Shown here: positions 53,128 to 61,874 of the stretch, piece by piece
How positions within the stretch are numbered: the first letter of the stretch is position 1
Layout of the letters: each line of letters opens with the position of its first letter
Assembly: GCA_003216635.1 (NCBI GenBank)
Contig: QCIO01000003.1
Location: forward strand, 1-64,000
Length of the DNA stretch: 64,000 nucleotides
Direction of reading: 5' to 3'
Source: Prochlorococcus sp. AG-402-L23
GTDB taxonomy: Bacteria; Cyanobacteriota; Cyanobacteriia; PCC-6307; Cyanobiaceae
Program-made: the position numbers and the translations under genes
The notes under the pieces: model-generated
Told to the model about the DNA's origin: nothing
Seen by the model: only the letters and a program-made list of their open reading frames with translations
Database searches by the model: none

Positions 53128-54171
53128 ATGGATTACAAAACATCAGGTGTTGATATAGAAGCTGGGCGAGAATTTGTTTCCGAAATTAAAAAGGCAGTTG
53201 AAGGAACTCATACATCTAATGTGATTGAGGGTATTGGTGGGTTCGGAGGTTTGTTTAGAATTCCTATCGATAGTTTTAAAAAACCAGTTCTTGTTTCAGG
53301 AACTGATGGTGTTGGAACAAAATTAGAATTAGCCCAAAGTAAAAACTTTCACTTTGAGGTTGGTATTGATTTAGTTGCTATGTGCATAAACGATATCATT
53401 ACTAGTGGTGCAAAACCGTTATTTTTTCTAGATTATATTGCTACTGGTAAGCTTGATAAGAAACAATTATTGAGGGTTGTTCAGGGAATTTCACATGGCT
53501 GCGGAGAAAATAACTGTTCATTACTCGGCGGAGAAACTGCTGAAATGCCTGGATTTTATTCAAAAAATAAGTATGATCTTGCAGGATTTTGTGTTGGAAT
53601 AGTTGATGAGGATAAGCTTATTAATGGTAAAAAAGTCTCTGAAAATGACTTAATAATTGCTTTAAAAAGTAATGGAGTTCATAGTAACGGCTTTAGTTTA
53701 GTAAGAAAAATTATTCAAAACAATAATCAAATAGATAAAGAATTTGAAAAAGTTTCTCACTTAAATTTTTATGATGAGTTATTGAAACCTACAAAAATTT
53801 ACAATAATGTGATTAACCAAATGTTATCTGAAAATATAGAAATTAAAGCAATGTCTCATATAACTGGAGGAGGAATTCCAGAAAATTTACCAAGATGTAT
53901 TCCTTCTGATTTTATTCCTTATATCAATACCAGTTCTTGGGAAATACCTATTTTATTTAAATTCCTTAAAAAGAAAGGATCTATTCCTGAAAAAGATTTT
54001 TGGAATACTTTTAATCTTGGAGTGGGATTTTGTTTAATTATTGATAAAAAATTTAAGGACGCGATATTAAGTATCTGTAAAAATTTTGATATAGATAGTT
54101 GGGAAATTGGAAAGATAGTTCGAAAAAATGATTCAACAATTAGTAAATTTTTGCCAGAAATTCTAACTTAA
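53128..54171 (+). CDS. purM: Phosphoribosylformylglycinamidine cyclo-ligase
   Basis: PurM closes the imidazole ring in purine synthesis. Landmarks: MDYKTSGVDIEAGREFV, GIGGFGGLFRIP, VSGTDGVGTKLELAQ, GIDLVAMCINDIITSGAKPLFFLDYIATG, LGGETAEMPGFY and HITGGGIPENLPR. An open frame starts at a GTG at 53104, but the family N-terminus begins MDYKTSGV, so ATG at 53128 is preferred (347 residues). The promoter lies in the gap shared with the divergent panC-cmk gene. Confidence 0.95.
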   Translation: MDYKTSGVDIEAGREFVSEIKKAVEGTHTSNVIEGIGGFGGLFRIPIDSFKKPVLVSGTDGVGTKLELAQSKNFHFEVGIDLVAMCINDIITSGAKPLFFLDYIATGKLDKKQLLRVVQGISHGCGENNCSLLGGETAEMPGFYSKNKYDLAGFCVGIVDEDKLINGKKVSENDLIIALKSNGVHSNGFSLVRKIIQNNNQIDKEFEKVSHLNFYDELLKPTKIYNNVINQMLSENIEIKAMSHITGGGIPENLPRCIPSDFIPYINTSSWEIPILFKFLKKKGSIPEKDFWNTFNLGVGFCLIIDKKFKDAILSICKNFDIDSWEIGKIVRKNDSTISKFLPEILT

Positions 54172-54179
54172 ATTTTTTT

Positions 54180-54212
54180 AATTTTTTTAAACGAGTTTTA
54201 AAAAATTATTTT
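54180..54212 (+). terminator. AT-only hairpin after purM, candidate terminator
   Basis: AATTTTTTTAAAC at 54180-54192 and GTTTTAAAAAATT at 54195-54207 are near-perfect inverted arms, followed by a T-rich stretch. The loop is only two bases, so the inner pairs must open. It lies about 9 bases after the purM stop. The stem is nearly all A-T and the call is tentative. Confidence 0.35.
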
Positions 54213-54304
54213 TTATACCCAAATGAAAAAGTTAGGTGTAATATAATAAAATTACCACCGAATTTATATCGGAAGTTTAAGTTTTAAGATTTAACCTTTA
54301 TTCA

Positions 54305-54949
54305 ATGCCCTTTGCAAATAATCAAAGAATTACTCGTAGACGTAGTTCAGCTGGCCCTACACCTCCAAAAAGACCAATAGGCAATAATTCTGAATCAAAT
54401 GGTAGACAGGCTCAAGGCCCAAGACCAACTTTCTTGACACTAAGGGATCATGGAAAAGTTTTTGTCGCTGATTTACCTAATTTGTCCGATGGTCAATTAG
54501 CGCATATTAGTAAAGAAGCTAATGAAGTTTTAAATAGTTTGGAAAAAAGACTTATTGATCTTGAAAATGAACCTAATGTTAGTAATCCGGAAAACGATAC
54601 GCTGATAAAAGCTTCTACTAAAAGAGATGTCACACTGAGGTTTATTAAATCAATAGAAGAAGAACAAGAACATAGAAAGAATAATCCTGCTTTACGAGAT
54701 GCTGCATCTGAATCGTTACCGAGAACTTTTCTTGAGGTTGCTAGGCATAGATTGCCTGGAGCAACTTTTGATTCACTACTTCGAGAGGCTCTTGAAGCTT
54801 GTGCAGTTGATGAGAGTGCTGAAGAAAATCAAGTTATTGATGAGCCTAAAGAAACTGTAAAAATTATGGATATACCCTCTTCCAACACTAATGCTTCACT
54901 TGTTGTTAGTATCGATTCAAGTGATGATACTAAGAATGACTCTATTTGA
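54305..54949 (+). CDS. Conserved hypothetical protein
   Basis: A 214-residue protein of unknown function. The first 40 residues are basic and disordered-looking (RRRSSAGPTPPKRPIG). The middle is more ordered (LTLRDHGKVFVADLPNLSDGQLAHISKEANEVLNSLEKRL and RTFLEVARHRLPGATFDSLLREALEAC). The end is acidic and serine-rich. This suggests a nucleic-acid or protein-binding role, but nothing decisive. It overlaps the next small gene by 14 bases. Confidence 0.7.
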   Translation: MPFANNQRITRRRSSAGPTPPKRPIGNNSESNGRQAQGPRPTFLTLRDHGKVFVADLPNLSDGQLAHISKEANEVLNSLEKRLIDLENEPNVSNPENDTLIKASTKRDVTLRFIKSIEEEQEHRKNNPALRDAASESLPRTFLEVARHRLPGATFDSLLREALEACAVDESAEENQVIDEPKETVKIMDIPSSNTNASLVVSIDSSDDTKNDSI

Positions 54950-55103
54950 TTCAACACAAGAGTTAATAAGTTTTAAAGACCAAAATAATTCAAAAAATAA
55001 CCTTACTTCAGAGAAAGATCCCATTTTATGTAATCATTGCAAAAGGACTGCATCAAATGGTGTTAGATGTTTAGGAATGTGTGTAGCAGATAATGATTAC
55101 TAA
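54936..55103 (+). CDS. Four-cysteine miniprotein
   Basis: A 55-residue protein with start ATG at 54936, inside the end of the previous gene. The tail LCNHCKRTASNGVRCLGMCVAD carries two cysteine pairs, CxxC and CxxxC, which could bind zinc or an iron-sulfur cluster. An ORF extends further upstream to 54891, but that part would read the previous gene's coding DNA in another frame. I recognise no family. Confidence 0.5.
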   Translation: MTLFDSTQELISFKDQNNSKNNLTSEKDPILCNHCKRTASNGVRCLGMCVADNDY

Positions 55104-55313
55104 AATAATTCAAATTTTTACATAAGTAATCTGATGAAAATAATTAATAAATCAATTAAATTTTATTTATTAATAGATATCGGGTATTATTTATCAATAA
55201 TAAAGAAAAGATTATTTTTCTATATATCAATAAGTAATTGAAACTTTATACCCTTTATTTTAAATTGAAGTTCTTAGAAAACTTCATAATTAAATGCATA
55301 AAAAAATTAAATA

Positions 55314-55384
55314 AGGCGGCACCCAGATTCGAACTGGGGATAAAGGATTTGCAATCCTCTGCCTTACCACTTGGCCATGCCGCC
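55314..55384 (-). tRNA. tRNA-Cys(GCA)
   Basis: On the minus strand the acceptor GGCGGCA pairs with TGCCGCC over 7 bp, and discriminator T is the known cysteine identity base. The D-arm, anticodon stem GGATT/AATCC with anticodon GCA, and T-arm CCCAG-TTCGAAT-CTGGG are complete. CCA is not encoded. An open frame on the plus strand reads straight through it and should not be trusted there. Confidence 0.95.
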
Positions 55385-55426
55385 GAAAAAGATTCGATTA
55401 AGTCTTTTTATGATCTTAACAGTAAG

Positions 55427-56656
55427 GTGTCTCATTCTCTATTATTTATATGCAATGGTCATGGAGAAGATGTAATCGCATCGGAGATAATAAACAGATT
55501 CCTAAAAAAAATAAAAAATAAAAATATTGAAGTTTTGCCGTTAGTAGGAAATGGAGATGTATTTAATTCCATAAAATCAAAGAATTTTCGTAAAATAGGA
55601 TATTTAAAAGAGCTGCCTAGTGGAGGTTTTAGTAATCAAAGTCTGAAGGGATTTGTGCTTGATTTGTTTGCAGGATTTTTAATCGATAATTTAAGAAATT
55701 TTCTACTTGTAAAACAGAAGTCAAAACATAACTGCAAAATTATCGCAGTAGGCGATTTCTTGCCATTAATCTACGCTTGGAGTTCAGAATGCGAATTTAG
55801 TTTCATTGGAACTCCCAAAAGTGATCATACTTGGAGTAGTGGGCCAGGTTGGGATTTAAGCGATTTTTATCATAAGTTGAAAGGTTCTGAATGGGATCCA
55901 TGGGAAATGTTTTTAATGAAATCTCCAAGATGTAAAAATTTAATTATGAGAGATAAAATTACAGCTAATAATTTGAATAAAAAAAATATTGATGCAAAAT
56001 ACTTGGGCAATCCAATGATGGATTTTGTTAATGCAACAAACGATAAGATATCAAATATTATTTCTTTTAAAAGGATAATTTTATTAGTTGGAAGTAGATA
56101 TCCTGAAGCTCTTAAAAATCTTGATAATTTTCTAAATTGTTTGCAAGATTTTGATTTATCAAAGGATTTGGTAATACTTTTGCCTTTGAGTATTAATGCG
56201 AATGTGATTCAAATTCAAAATTATTTAAATAAATATGGTTTTATAAAACAGAGTAAAGTTAAATTGCTAATTGATGAAGATTCAGTATGGAAAAAGAAAG
56301 ATCAATATGTAGTGATTGGAAAAGGTAAATTCAATTCATGGGCCAATATGGCAGAAGTTGGCTTGTCTAATGCAGGAACTGCTACAGAGCAAATTGCTGG
56401 CCTTGGAATTCCATCTCTCTCTTTACCGGGACCTGGACCACAATTCACAAAATCATTTGCAAAAAGGCAATCAAGATTATTGGGAGGTAGTGTTTTAGTT
56501 TGCAAGAACAAAAAAATTCTTTTAAAACGTTTAAGTTTACTTTTGAAAGGCAAAGTTGATAGGTTAGAACAAGCAAAAATTGGAAAAAAAAGAATGGGGG
56601 AATCTGGAGCAAGTAAGAAAATCGTAGATGCCATAAACCTTCATTTGTTATCTTAG
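55427..56656 (+). CDS. Lipid-A-disaccharide synthase-related protein
   Basis: The frame is open from 55238, but that part translates the antisense of tRNA-Cys (RFELGIKDLQSSALPLGHAA), so the real start is after 55384. No ATG is available; the GTG at 55427 (VSHSLLFICNGHGEDVIA) is the best candidate, giving 409 residues. The N-terminal FICNGHGEDVIASEI, the middle GTPKSDHTWSSGPGWD, and the C-terminal EVGLSNAGTATEQIAGLGIPSL fit the cyanobacterial LpxB-related family (glycosyltransferase-like). Whether it makes lipid A disaccharide or another glycolipid is unknown. Confidence 0.75.
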   Translation: MSHSLLFICNGHGEDVIASEIINRFLKKIKNKNIEVLPLVGNGDVFNSIKSKNFRKIGYLKELPSGGFSNQSLKGFVLDLFAGFLIDNLRNFLLVKQKSKHNCKIIAVGDFLPLIYAWSSECEFSFIGTPKSDHTWSSGPGWDLSDFYHKLKGSEWDPWEMFLMKSPRCKNLIMRDKITANNLNKKNIDAKYLGNPMMDFVNATNDKISNIISFKRIILLVGSRYPEALKNLDNFLNCLQDFDLSKDLVILLPLSINANVIQIQNYLNKYGFIKQSKVKLLIDEDSVWKKKDQYVVIGKGKFNSWANMAEVGLSNAGTATEQIAGLGIPSLSLPGPGPQFTKSFAKRQSRLLGGSVLVCKNKKILLKRLSLLLKGKVDRLEQAKIGKKRMGESGASKKIVDAINLHLLS

Positions 56657-56691
56657 TAAATGGCACTAGCTTATTAATTATTAATTCTTTT

Positions 56692-56958
56692 ATGTATCCA
56701 ATAAATGATCGGCAATATCTAAAAATTTGTGCAGAGATTGCAAAAATTATGAGTATAAGCTTATCTTCTGCTAAAAAGAAAGTAGAAATTCAAATTGCAA
56801 AAGAAGGCTCGAAAACTATTCAAGAAAAAATACAAGTTGCTCAAAATGTTTTAAAAATTTGTGAAAAAAATGATGGAGATCAATTAAGTTCTTCAAGAAT
56901 ACTTGATAAGCTTATGGAAACTCTTGATGGTGAAGATAATTTTTTAACTGAAGATTGA
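56692..56958 (+). CDS. Conserved small hypothetical protein
   Basis: An 88-residue helical protein rich in lysine and glutamate (AKIMSISLSSAKKKVEIQIAKEGSKTIQEKI). No membrane helices or known motif. It lies 35 bases after the LpxB-related gene and 3 bases from the convergent exonuclease gene. Function unknown. Confidence 0.6.
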   Translation: MYPINDRQYLKICAEIAKIMSISLSSAKKKVEIQIAKEGSKTIQEKIQVAQNVLKICEKNDGDQLSSSRILDKLMETLDGEDNFLTED

Positions 56959-56961
56959 TTC

Positions 56962-57597
56962 TTAATGTTCAAATATATTTGAGAATTTTAGTATGTCTAA
57001 ATCAGCATGCACAGATACTGTTTCGAAACATTTTTGAGCTAATTCATATCTATTCTCTCTTTCTAAGATAACTTTTAATTTATGCATAGCTTCAATTAAA
57101 TATCTAACATCATTTGCTGCATAATATAGTTGATCTTTTGTTAAATCTTCGTTGCTACCCCAATCACTACTTTGCGAGCTTTTGTCCAGTTCTATACCTA
57201 ACAATTCATTAATTAAATCCTTTAAACCGTGTTTATTTGTATAAGTTCTTGCCAACTTACTAGCAATTTTTGTACAAAAAATATTTTTTGTATTAATTTC
57301 AAGATTGCATTTTAGAGCTGCTACATCAAATCTCGCATAGTGAAATATTTTAGTAATTTTGTCATCTTCAAGAAGTTCTTTTAAATGAGGTGAAGAAGAT
57401 GTATTAAGTTCGATTTTTATACAGGATGTTCTTTTAAATTCATTGCATATTTGTACTAAACATATTCTATCTCTTCCATGAATTAAACCCATTGCTTCAG
57501 TGTCAATAGCTAGGTAGGATGATTTTTTATAAAGATTGTACAAATCTACTGTTAAATCGCTATAAAGAAAATCAATATTTTTATTTTCAATAGTCAT
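56962..57597 (-). CDS. RNase D-like 3'-5' exonuclease
   Basis: A 211-residue DEDDy exonuclease: AIDTEAMGLIHGRDRICLVQI carries the first D-x-E pair, FHYARFDVAAL the third acid, and YAANDVRYLIEA the last aspartate with its tyrosine. No HRDC domain follows, so it is the short form found in cyanobacteria and plants. It probably trims tRNA or other small RNAs at the 3' end. Confidence 0.88.
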   Translation of the reverse strand: MTIENKNIDFLYSDLTVDLYNLYKKSSYLAIDTEAMGLIHGRDRICLVQICNEFKRTSCIKIELNTSSSPHLKELLEDDKITKIFHYARFDVAALKCNLEINTKNIFCTKIASKLARTYTNKHGLKDLINELLGIELDKSSQSSDWGSNEDLTKDQLYYAANDVRYLIEAMHKLKVILERENRYELAQKCFETVSVHADLDILKFSNIFEH

Positions 57598-57760
57598 TTT
57601 TAATAAGTATTTAAGGTAATTTAAAATTTAGAATATTACTTAAGATTTTATTTAATTAAGAATTTTTATCTTATAAGAATATTTTACAGAATAATTCTAA
57701 AAAATTATAATATGATGTAACTTTAATTTTTATTTTCGAGTTACTAGAAAAAATTATTTA

Positions 57761-58318
57761 ATGTCATATTCCTTAAATTCAACATTATTGCTGACAATTC
57801 TCTTGGCCATAGGATTATTTTTTTTTCTTAGGGCTTCCAGTAAAGATAGAACAACCATAGTTGAGATTTCATCTTCTCAGCAGCCAATTAAGGTTTTAAA
57901 TGGTTTATGTGAATGGCTTAATTTGAGGGGATGGAAGCAAACAGGAGGAGATTTTGAACAAAGAATTTTAATATTCAAGGGTCAAGTTGTTTCTAGTAAA
58001 TTTTTAGCAATTTTTTTAGGTATTCTTGGCGGTTTTGGTTCTTGTGCTTTGGGATTAGTAATTATTCAAATATATCCTGAATTAGGTTGGTGGCCTATTC
58101 TTTTGGGATTAATTGGTGGCCCTTTGTCTGGAATTGTTTATTTTAAAAAATCAGCAAGAGAGGAGAAATTTGAATTAAGGTTGATCAAAGAAAATGAAAA
58201 TGATTCAACTTTTATGAGACTTAGAGCCCATAGGGATGAATTAATCTCTTTGGAAAATGAACTCGGAGAAAAACTTCAATTGAAAAGTGACGGTTCTTTA
58301 TTTAAAACACCTATTTAA
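57761..58318 (+). CDS. Cytochrome b6f cofactor-assembly protein, CCB2/CCB4-like
   Basis: A 185-residue protein with an N-terminal membrane helix (LLLTILLAIGLFFFLRAS), the stretch KDRTTIVEI, and two more membrane helices (FLAIFLGILGGFGSCALGLVI and GWWPILLGLIGGPLSGIVYF). This layout and the FFFLRASSKDRT motif fit the cofactor-assembly of complex C family (CCB2/CCB4), which attaches heme c-i to cytochrome b6. Confidence is moderate because the match is from memory of the family. Confidence 0.7.
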   Translation: MSYSLNSTLLLTILLAIGLFFFLRASSKDRTTIVEISSSQQPIKVLNGLCEWLNLRGWKQTGGDFEQRILIFKGQVVSSKFLAIFLGILGGFGSCALGLVIIQIYPELGWWPILLGLIGGPLSGIVYFKKSAREEKFELRLIKENENDSTFMRLRAHRDELISLENELGEKLQLKSDGSLFKTPI

Positions 58319-58346
58319 GATACTTGAAAATTTTATTCGATAATTT

Positions 58347-59375
58347 TTAATCAAAAATATTATTCTCTATACAGAATTTCTCTAACTCTTTATCATTTTC
58401 CCAATCTTGGGGTTTTGTAAAAATTGATGTGAGAAATTCCTCTCTAGAACCATTTTTAGTTTTATATCCATATTCCCATCTAGCCAAAGGCGGTAAGGAC
58501 ATTAATATAGATTCAGTTCTGCCATTTGTTTGTAGTCCAAAAATCGTCCCTCTATCCCAAACTAAATTGAATTCGACATATCTACCTCTTCGATATAGCT
58601 GGAATTCTCTTTCCTTCGATGAATATGTTTGAGAAGCTCTTTTTTCAATAATAGGCAAATATGAAGGGAGGAATGCCTGCCCACAGTTTTCCGCTAAAGA
58701 AAATAAATTATCCCAATTTAAATTAGATCTGCCAATATTTTGCGAAGCTTTTGATGCTTCTCCATTTTGATTATTTCCTCTATAGATATTGCCTGAACCA
58801 TTTTGATAATCATAAAAAATACCTCCTATGCCTCTAGATTCATTTCTATGCTTCAAGAAGAAATATTCATCACACCATGGTTTGAAAACTTTATGCAAAT
58901 CTTGATCAACTTTCTCACAAGCTTTTTTATGCTCATTATGAAAATTCCTTACATCAGAAAGATAAGGATAAAAAGGGGTTAAGTCTGCACCTCCCCCAAA
59001 CCACCAAACAGGACCAGCTTCGAAATATCGATAATTCAGATGAACTGTAGGAATATAGGGATTCTTAGGATGCAAAACCATAGAAGTTCCCGTAGCAAAC
59101 CATTCATGACCTTTTGCTTCGGGCCTTTGAGAGATTATAGATTTAGGTAATTCTTTTCCATGTACTTCCGAGAAATTTACTCCTGCTTGCTCAAAAATAG
59201 AACCATTTTTCAATACTCTTGATCTTCCACCACCACCTTCGCCTCTTAGCCAGGATTCCTCTGTAAATTTCCCTTTGCCATCTACATTTTCAAGTCCCGA
59301 ACAAATTTTGTCTTGTAGAGTTAATAAGAGATTTTTAGTTTTTTCTCTCGAGTTTTTAGGAGGTTCTTTCAACAT
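58347..59375 (-). CDS. hemF: Coproporphyrinogen III oxidase, oxygen-dependent
   Basis: It decarboxylates coproporphyrinogen III on the way to heme and chlorophyll, using oxygen. Landmarks: [52 protein letters not shown], the histidine-bearing [18 protein letters not shown], and [35 protein letters not shown]. Length 342 is normal. It is divergent from mrp; a 159-base gap holds both promoters. Confidence 0.97.
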   Translation of the reverse strand: MLKEPPKNSREKTKNLLLTLQDKICSGLENVDGKGKFTEESWLRGEGGGGRSRVLKNGSIFEQAGVNFSEVHGKELPKSIISQRPEAKGHEWFATGTSMVLHPKNPYIPTVHLNYRYFEAGPVWWFGGGADLTPFYPYLSDVRNFHNEHKKACEKVDQDLHKVFKPWCDEYFFLKHRNESRGIGGIFYDYQNGSGNIYRGNNQNGEASKASQNIGRSNLNWDNLFSLAENCGQAFLPSYLPIIEKRASQTYSSKEREFQLYRRGRYVEFNLVWDRGTIFGLQTNGRTESILMSLPPLARWEYGYKTKNGSREEFLTSIFTKPQDWENDKELEKFCIENNIFD

Positions 59376-59534
59376 GTATTTAGTAAATCTTGAAGAAAAA
59401 AAATTTTTTGGTTAATTGTAAGTTTCTCTTTATAATTTCTCTTAGGGGGTCCTTATTGCCTATTATTTGATAGTTCGACATAGTTCTTAATCTTTTAAAC
59501 AGTCGACTACCTTGTCAAAATATTTAAAAATTTA

Positions 59535-60605
59535 ATGACCACAATAGAAGATGCGAATTTTGCTTTACAAAAAGTTCTAGATGCTGGATCACAGAAAAAT
59601 GTAATTGAATTAGCTTGGATTAAAAATGTAAGAGTAACTATACCGAGAGTAATCGTAACATTATCATTACCATCGTTTGCAAATTCTCAGAGAGATAGAA
59701 TTGTAAAAGAGGTTAGAGGGGTACTACTGGATTTTGAAGATATTGATGATGTTCAAATAGAGATAGATAATAATCCTTCCAAAACAGAATCTCAAAATCA
59801 AAGTAATGCTCCTGAGTTGCAGAAGATTGATGGGATTCGGCATATCATAGCTGTTAGCAGTGGCAAAGGTGGAGTTGGTAAAAGTACCATTGCAGTTAAT
59901 CTCGCTTGTTCTCTAGCTAAATTAGGCTTAAAAACTGGTTTGCTGGATGCAGATATATATGGACCTAATACTCCCTCAATGATGGGAGTTGCTGAACAGA
60001 ATCCAAAGGTCACAGAAGGTAGTGGCAGTGATCAAAGGTTAATACCAATAAATAAATATGGAATTTCTTTGGTGTCAATGGGTTTCCTCATAGAAGAAGG
60101 TCAGCCAGTTATATGGAGAGGTCCAATGCTTAATAGTATTATCAGACAATTTTTGTACCAGGTTGAATGGAATAATCTTGATTTTTTGGTTATTGATTTG
60201 CCTCCAGGAACAGGAGATGCTCAAATATCCCTTTCTCAATCTGTGCCTATTTCTGGCGCTATAGTTGTCACTACTCCTCAACAAGTATCTTTGCAAGATG
60301 CAAGGAGGGGATTAGCAATGTTTAAACAACTCGGAGTACCTTTACTGGGAATTGTAGAAAATATGTCAGTATTTATTCCGCCAGATATGCCAGGTAAAAA
60401 ATATGAAATTTTTGGTAAAGGTGGTGGACAAAAATTAGCTAACGAAAATGACTTACCATTATTAGCTCAAATTCCTATTGAAATCCCTCTCGTTGATGAT
60501 AGTAATAAAGGTATACCAATCTCAATAAGCCAGCCCAATAAAGAAAGTTCTGTCGTATTTGGTAATTTAGCTCAATTAATTAAGAATCAATTTGTTAATA
60601 CTTAG
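59535..60605 (+). CDS. mrp: Mrp/ApbC-type P-loop ATPase
   Basis: An iron-sulfur cluster carrier or scaffold family. An N-terminal DUF59 domain (about 10-77; LAWIKNVRVTIPRVIVTLSLP) precedes the deviant P-loop SSGKGGVGKSTIAVNLA (about 108-124), DADIYGPNTPSMMG and DLPPGTGDAQISLSQ. The CxxC cluster ligands of many Mrp proteins, expected after ENMSVFIPPDMPG, are absent. Length 356 is normal. The rodA start follows after 3 bases. Confidence 0.93.
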   Translation: MTTIEDANFALQKVLDAGSQKNVIELAWIKNVRVTIPRVIVTLSLPSFANSQRDRIVKEVRGVLLDFEDIDDVQIEIDNNPSKTESQNQSNAPELQKIDGIRHIIAVSSGKGGVGKSTIAVNLACSLAKLGLKTGLLDADIYGPNTPSMMGVAEQNPKVTEGSGSDQRLIPINKYGISLVSMGFLIEEGQPVIWRGPMLNSIIRQFLYQVEWNNLDFLVIDLPPGTGDAQISLSQSVPISGAIVVTTPQQVSLQDARRGLAMFKQLGVPLLGIVENMSVFIPPDMPGKKYEIFGKGGGQKLANENDLPLLAQIPIEIPLVDDSNKGIPISISQPNKESSVVFGNLAQLIKNQFVNT

Positions 60606-60608
60606 TTG

Positions 60609-61874
60609 ATGTTTAAGAGAATTTCTTTATTAAATAACAGAGGATTTTTACAAAAAAAAGACAACTTTAATAGAGGTTTTTTATTTTCTCCGCTACTTAT
60701 AATACCCCTGTTTTTAGTTATTATTTCGGGTTTATTGATAAAAAGTATTCAGGGTGAATTTTTAGTATCGAATTATTTAGGTCATATCCTAACTGGTTTT
60801 TTAGGTTATTTCTTAGCATTTTTTATTTCTTATATACCGTTAGAGAGAATTAGAAAGTATGTGGTCAGATTTTATTTGTGTACTTTAATAGCCTTATTAC
60901 TAATTTATTTTTTTGGGATATCAGTTTCTGGAGCTCAAAGATGGTTAAACTTGGGCATCTTTTCTTTTCAGCCTTCAGAGGTAGCTAAACTTAGTACTGT
61001 ATTAACTCTTGCTTTAGTACTCGATAAAAAAATAATTCTAAAAATAAGAGATTTAGTATTGCCCTTATTAGTTGTAGTTGTTCCTTGGTTATTAATTTTC
61101 TTACAACCTGACTTAGGTACCTCTTTAGTTTTAATTGTTTTGACAGGTGTAATGCTCTATTGGTCGCAAATGCCAATAGAGTGGATTTTGATATTAGTGT
61201 TTTGTCTTATTACATCTATATTATATCTAACCTTACCAATTCTTCTTATTTTCTGGATTCCGTTTATAGGATATCTTGCCTATAGATCGAAAAAGAAAAT
61301 TATTTTTCCTACTATCGCTATTTCGTTCCATTTATTAGTGGCAAAATTGACACCAATTTTGTGGCAATATGGCTTAAAAGAATATCAAAAAGATAGATTA
61401 GTTTTATTTTTAGATCCAAATAGAGATCCATTAGGTGGTGGATATCATTTGATACAGAGTCAAATTGCAATTGGTTCTGGAGGATTATTTGGGACTGGTT
61501 TGTTACGAGGTAAGCTGACTAATTTGCAATTTATACCAGAACAACACACTGATTTTATATTCAGTGCTTTAGGGGAAGAATTGGGTTTTGTGGGGTGCAT
61601 AATAGTTTTATTTTTATTCTTTTTTTTGATTAAAAAACTTATTAATACTGCAACAATTGCTAGGACTAACTTTGAATCTCTAATTGTTATTGGAATAGCC
61701 TCAACTTTTTTATTCCAAATAATTATTAACTTATTTATGACTATTGGATTAGGACCAGTTACTGGAATTCCCCTTCCTTTTATGAGCTATGGTCGAACGT
61801 CATTGGTGACTAATTTTATATCTGTTGGATTTGTTTTATCTGTATTGAAACGTTCTAGATCACTAAGAAGTTGA
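60609..61874 (+). CDS. rodA: Rod shape-determining protein RodA
   Basis: A membrane peptidoglycan glycosyltransferase of the SEDS family. It has about ten helices, with the SEDS signatures GAQRWLNLGIFSFQPSEVAKLS, QPDLGTSLVLIV, and RGKLTNLQFIPEQHTDFIFSALGEELGFVG. It ends in PFMSYGRTSLVTNF. The start is ATG at 60609 (a TTG at 60606 also opens the frame), giving 421 residues. It completes the elongation machinery whose other parts, mreBCD, lie at 20-22 kb. Confidence 0.95.
   Translation: MFKRISLLNNRGFLQKKDNFNRGFLFSPLLIIPLFLVIISGLLIKSIQGEFLVSNYLGHILTGFLGYFLAFFISYIPLERIRKYVVRFYLCTLIALLLIYFFGISVSGAQRWLNLGIFSFQPSEVAKLSTVLTLALVLDKKIILKIRDLVLPLLVVVVPWLLIFLQPDLGTSLVLIVLTGVMLYWSQMPIEWILILVFCLITSILYLTLPILLIFWIPFIGYLAYRSKKKIIFPTIAISFHLLVAKLTPILWQYGLKEYQKDRLVLFLDPNRDPLGGGYHLIQSQIAIGSGGLFGTGLLRGKLTNLQFIPEQHTDFIFSALGEELGFVGCIIVLFLFFFLIKKLINTATIARTNFESLIVIGIASTFLFQIIINLFMTIGLGPVTGIPLPFMSYGRTSLVTNFISVGFVLSVLKRSRSLRS

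Noticed and set aside
55238..55384. N-terminal extension of the LpxB-related protein
   Set aside because: It is the antisense of the complete tRNA-Cys gene, so this part is not taken as coding.
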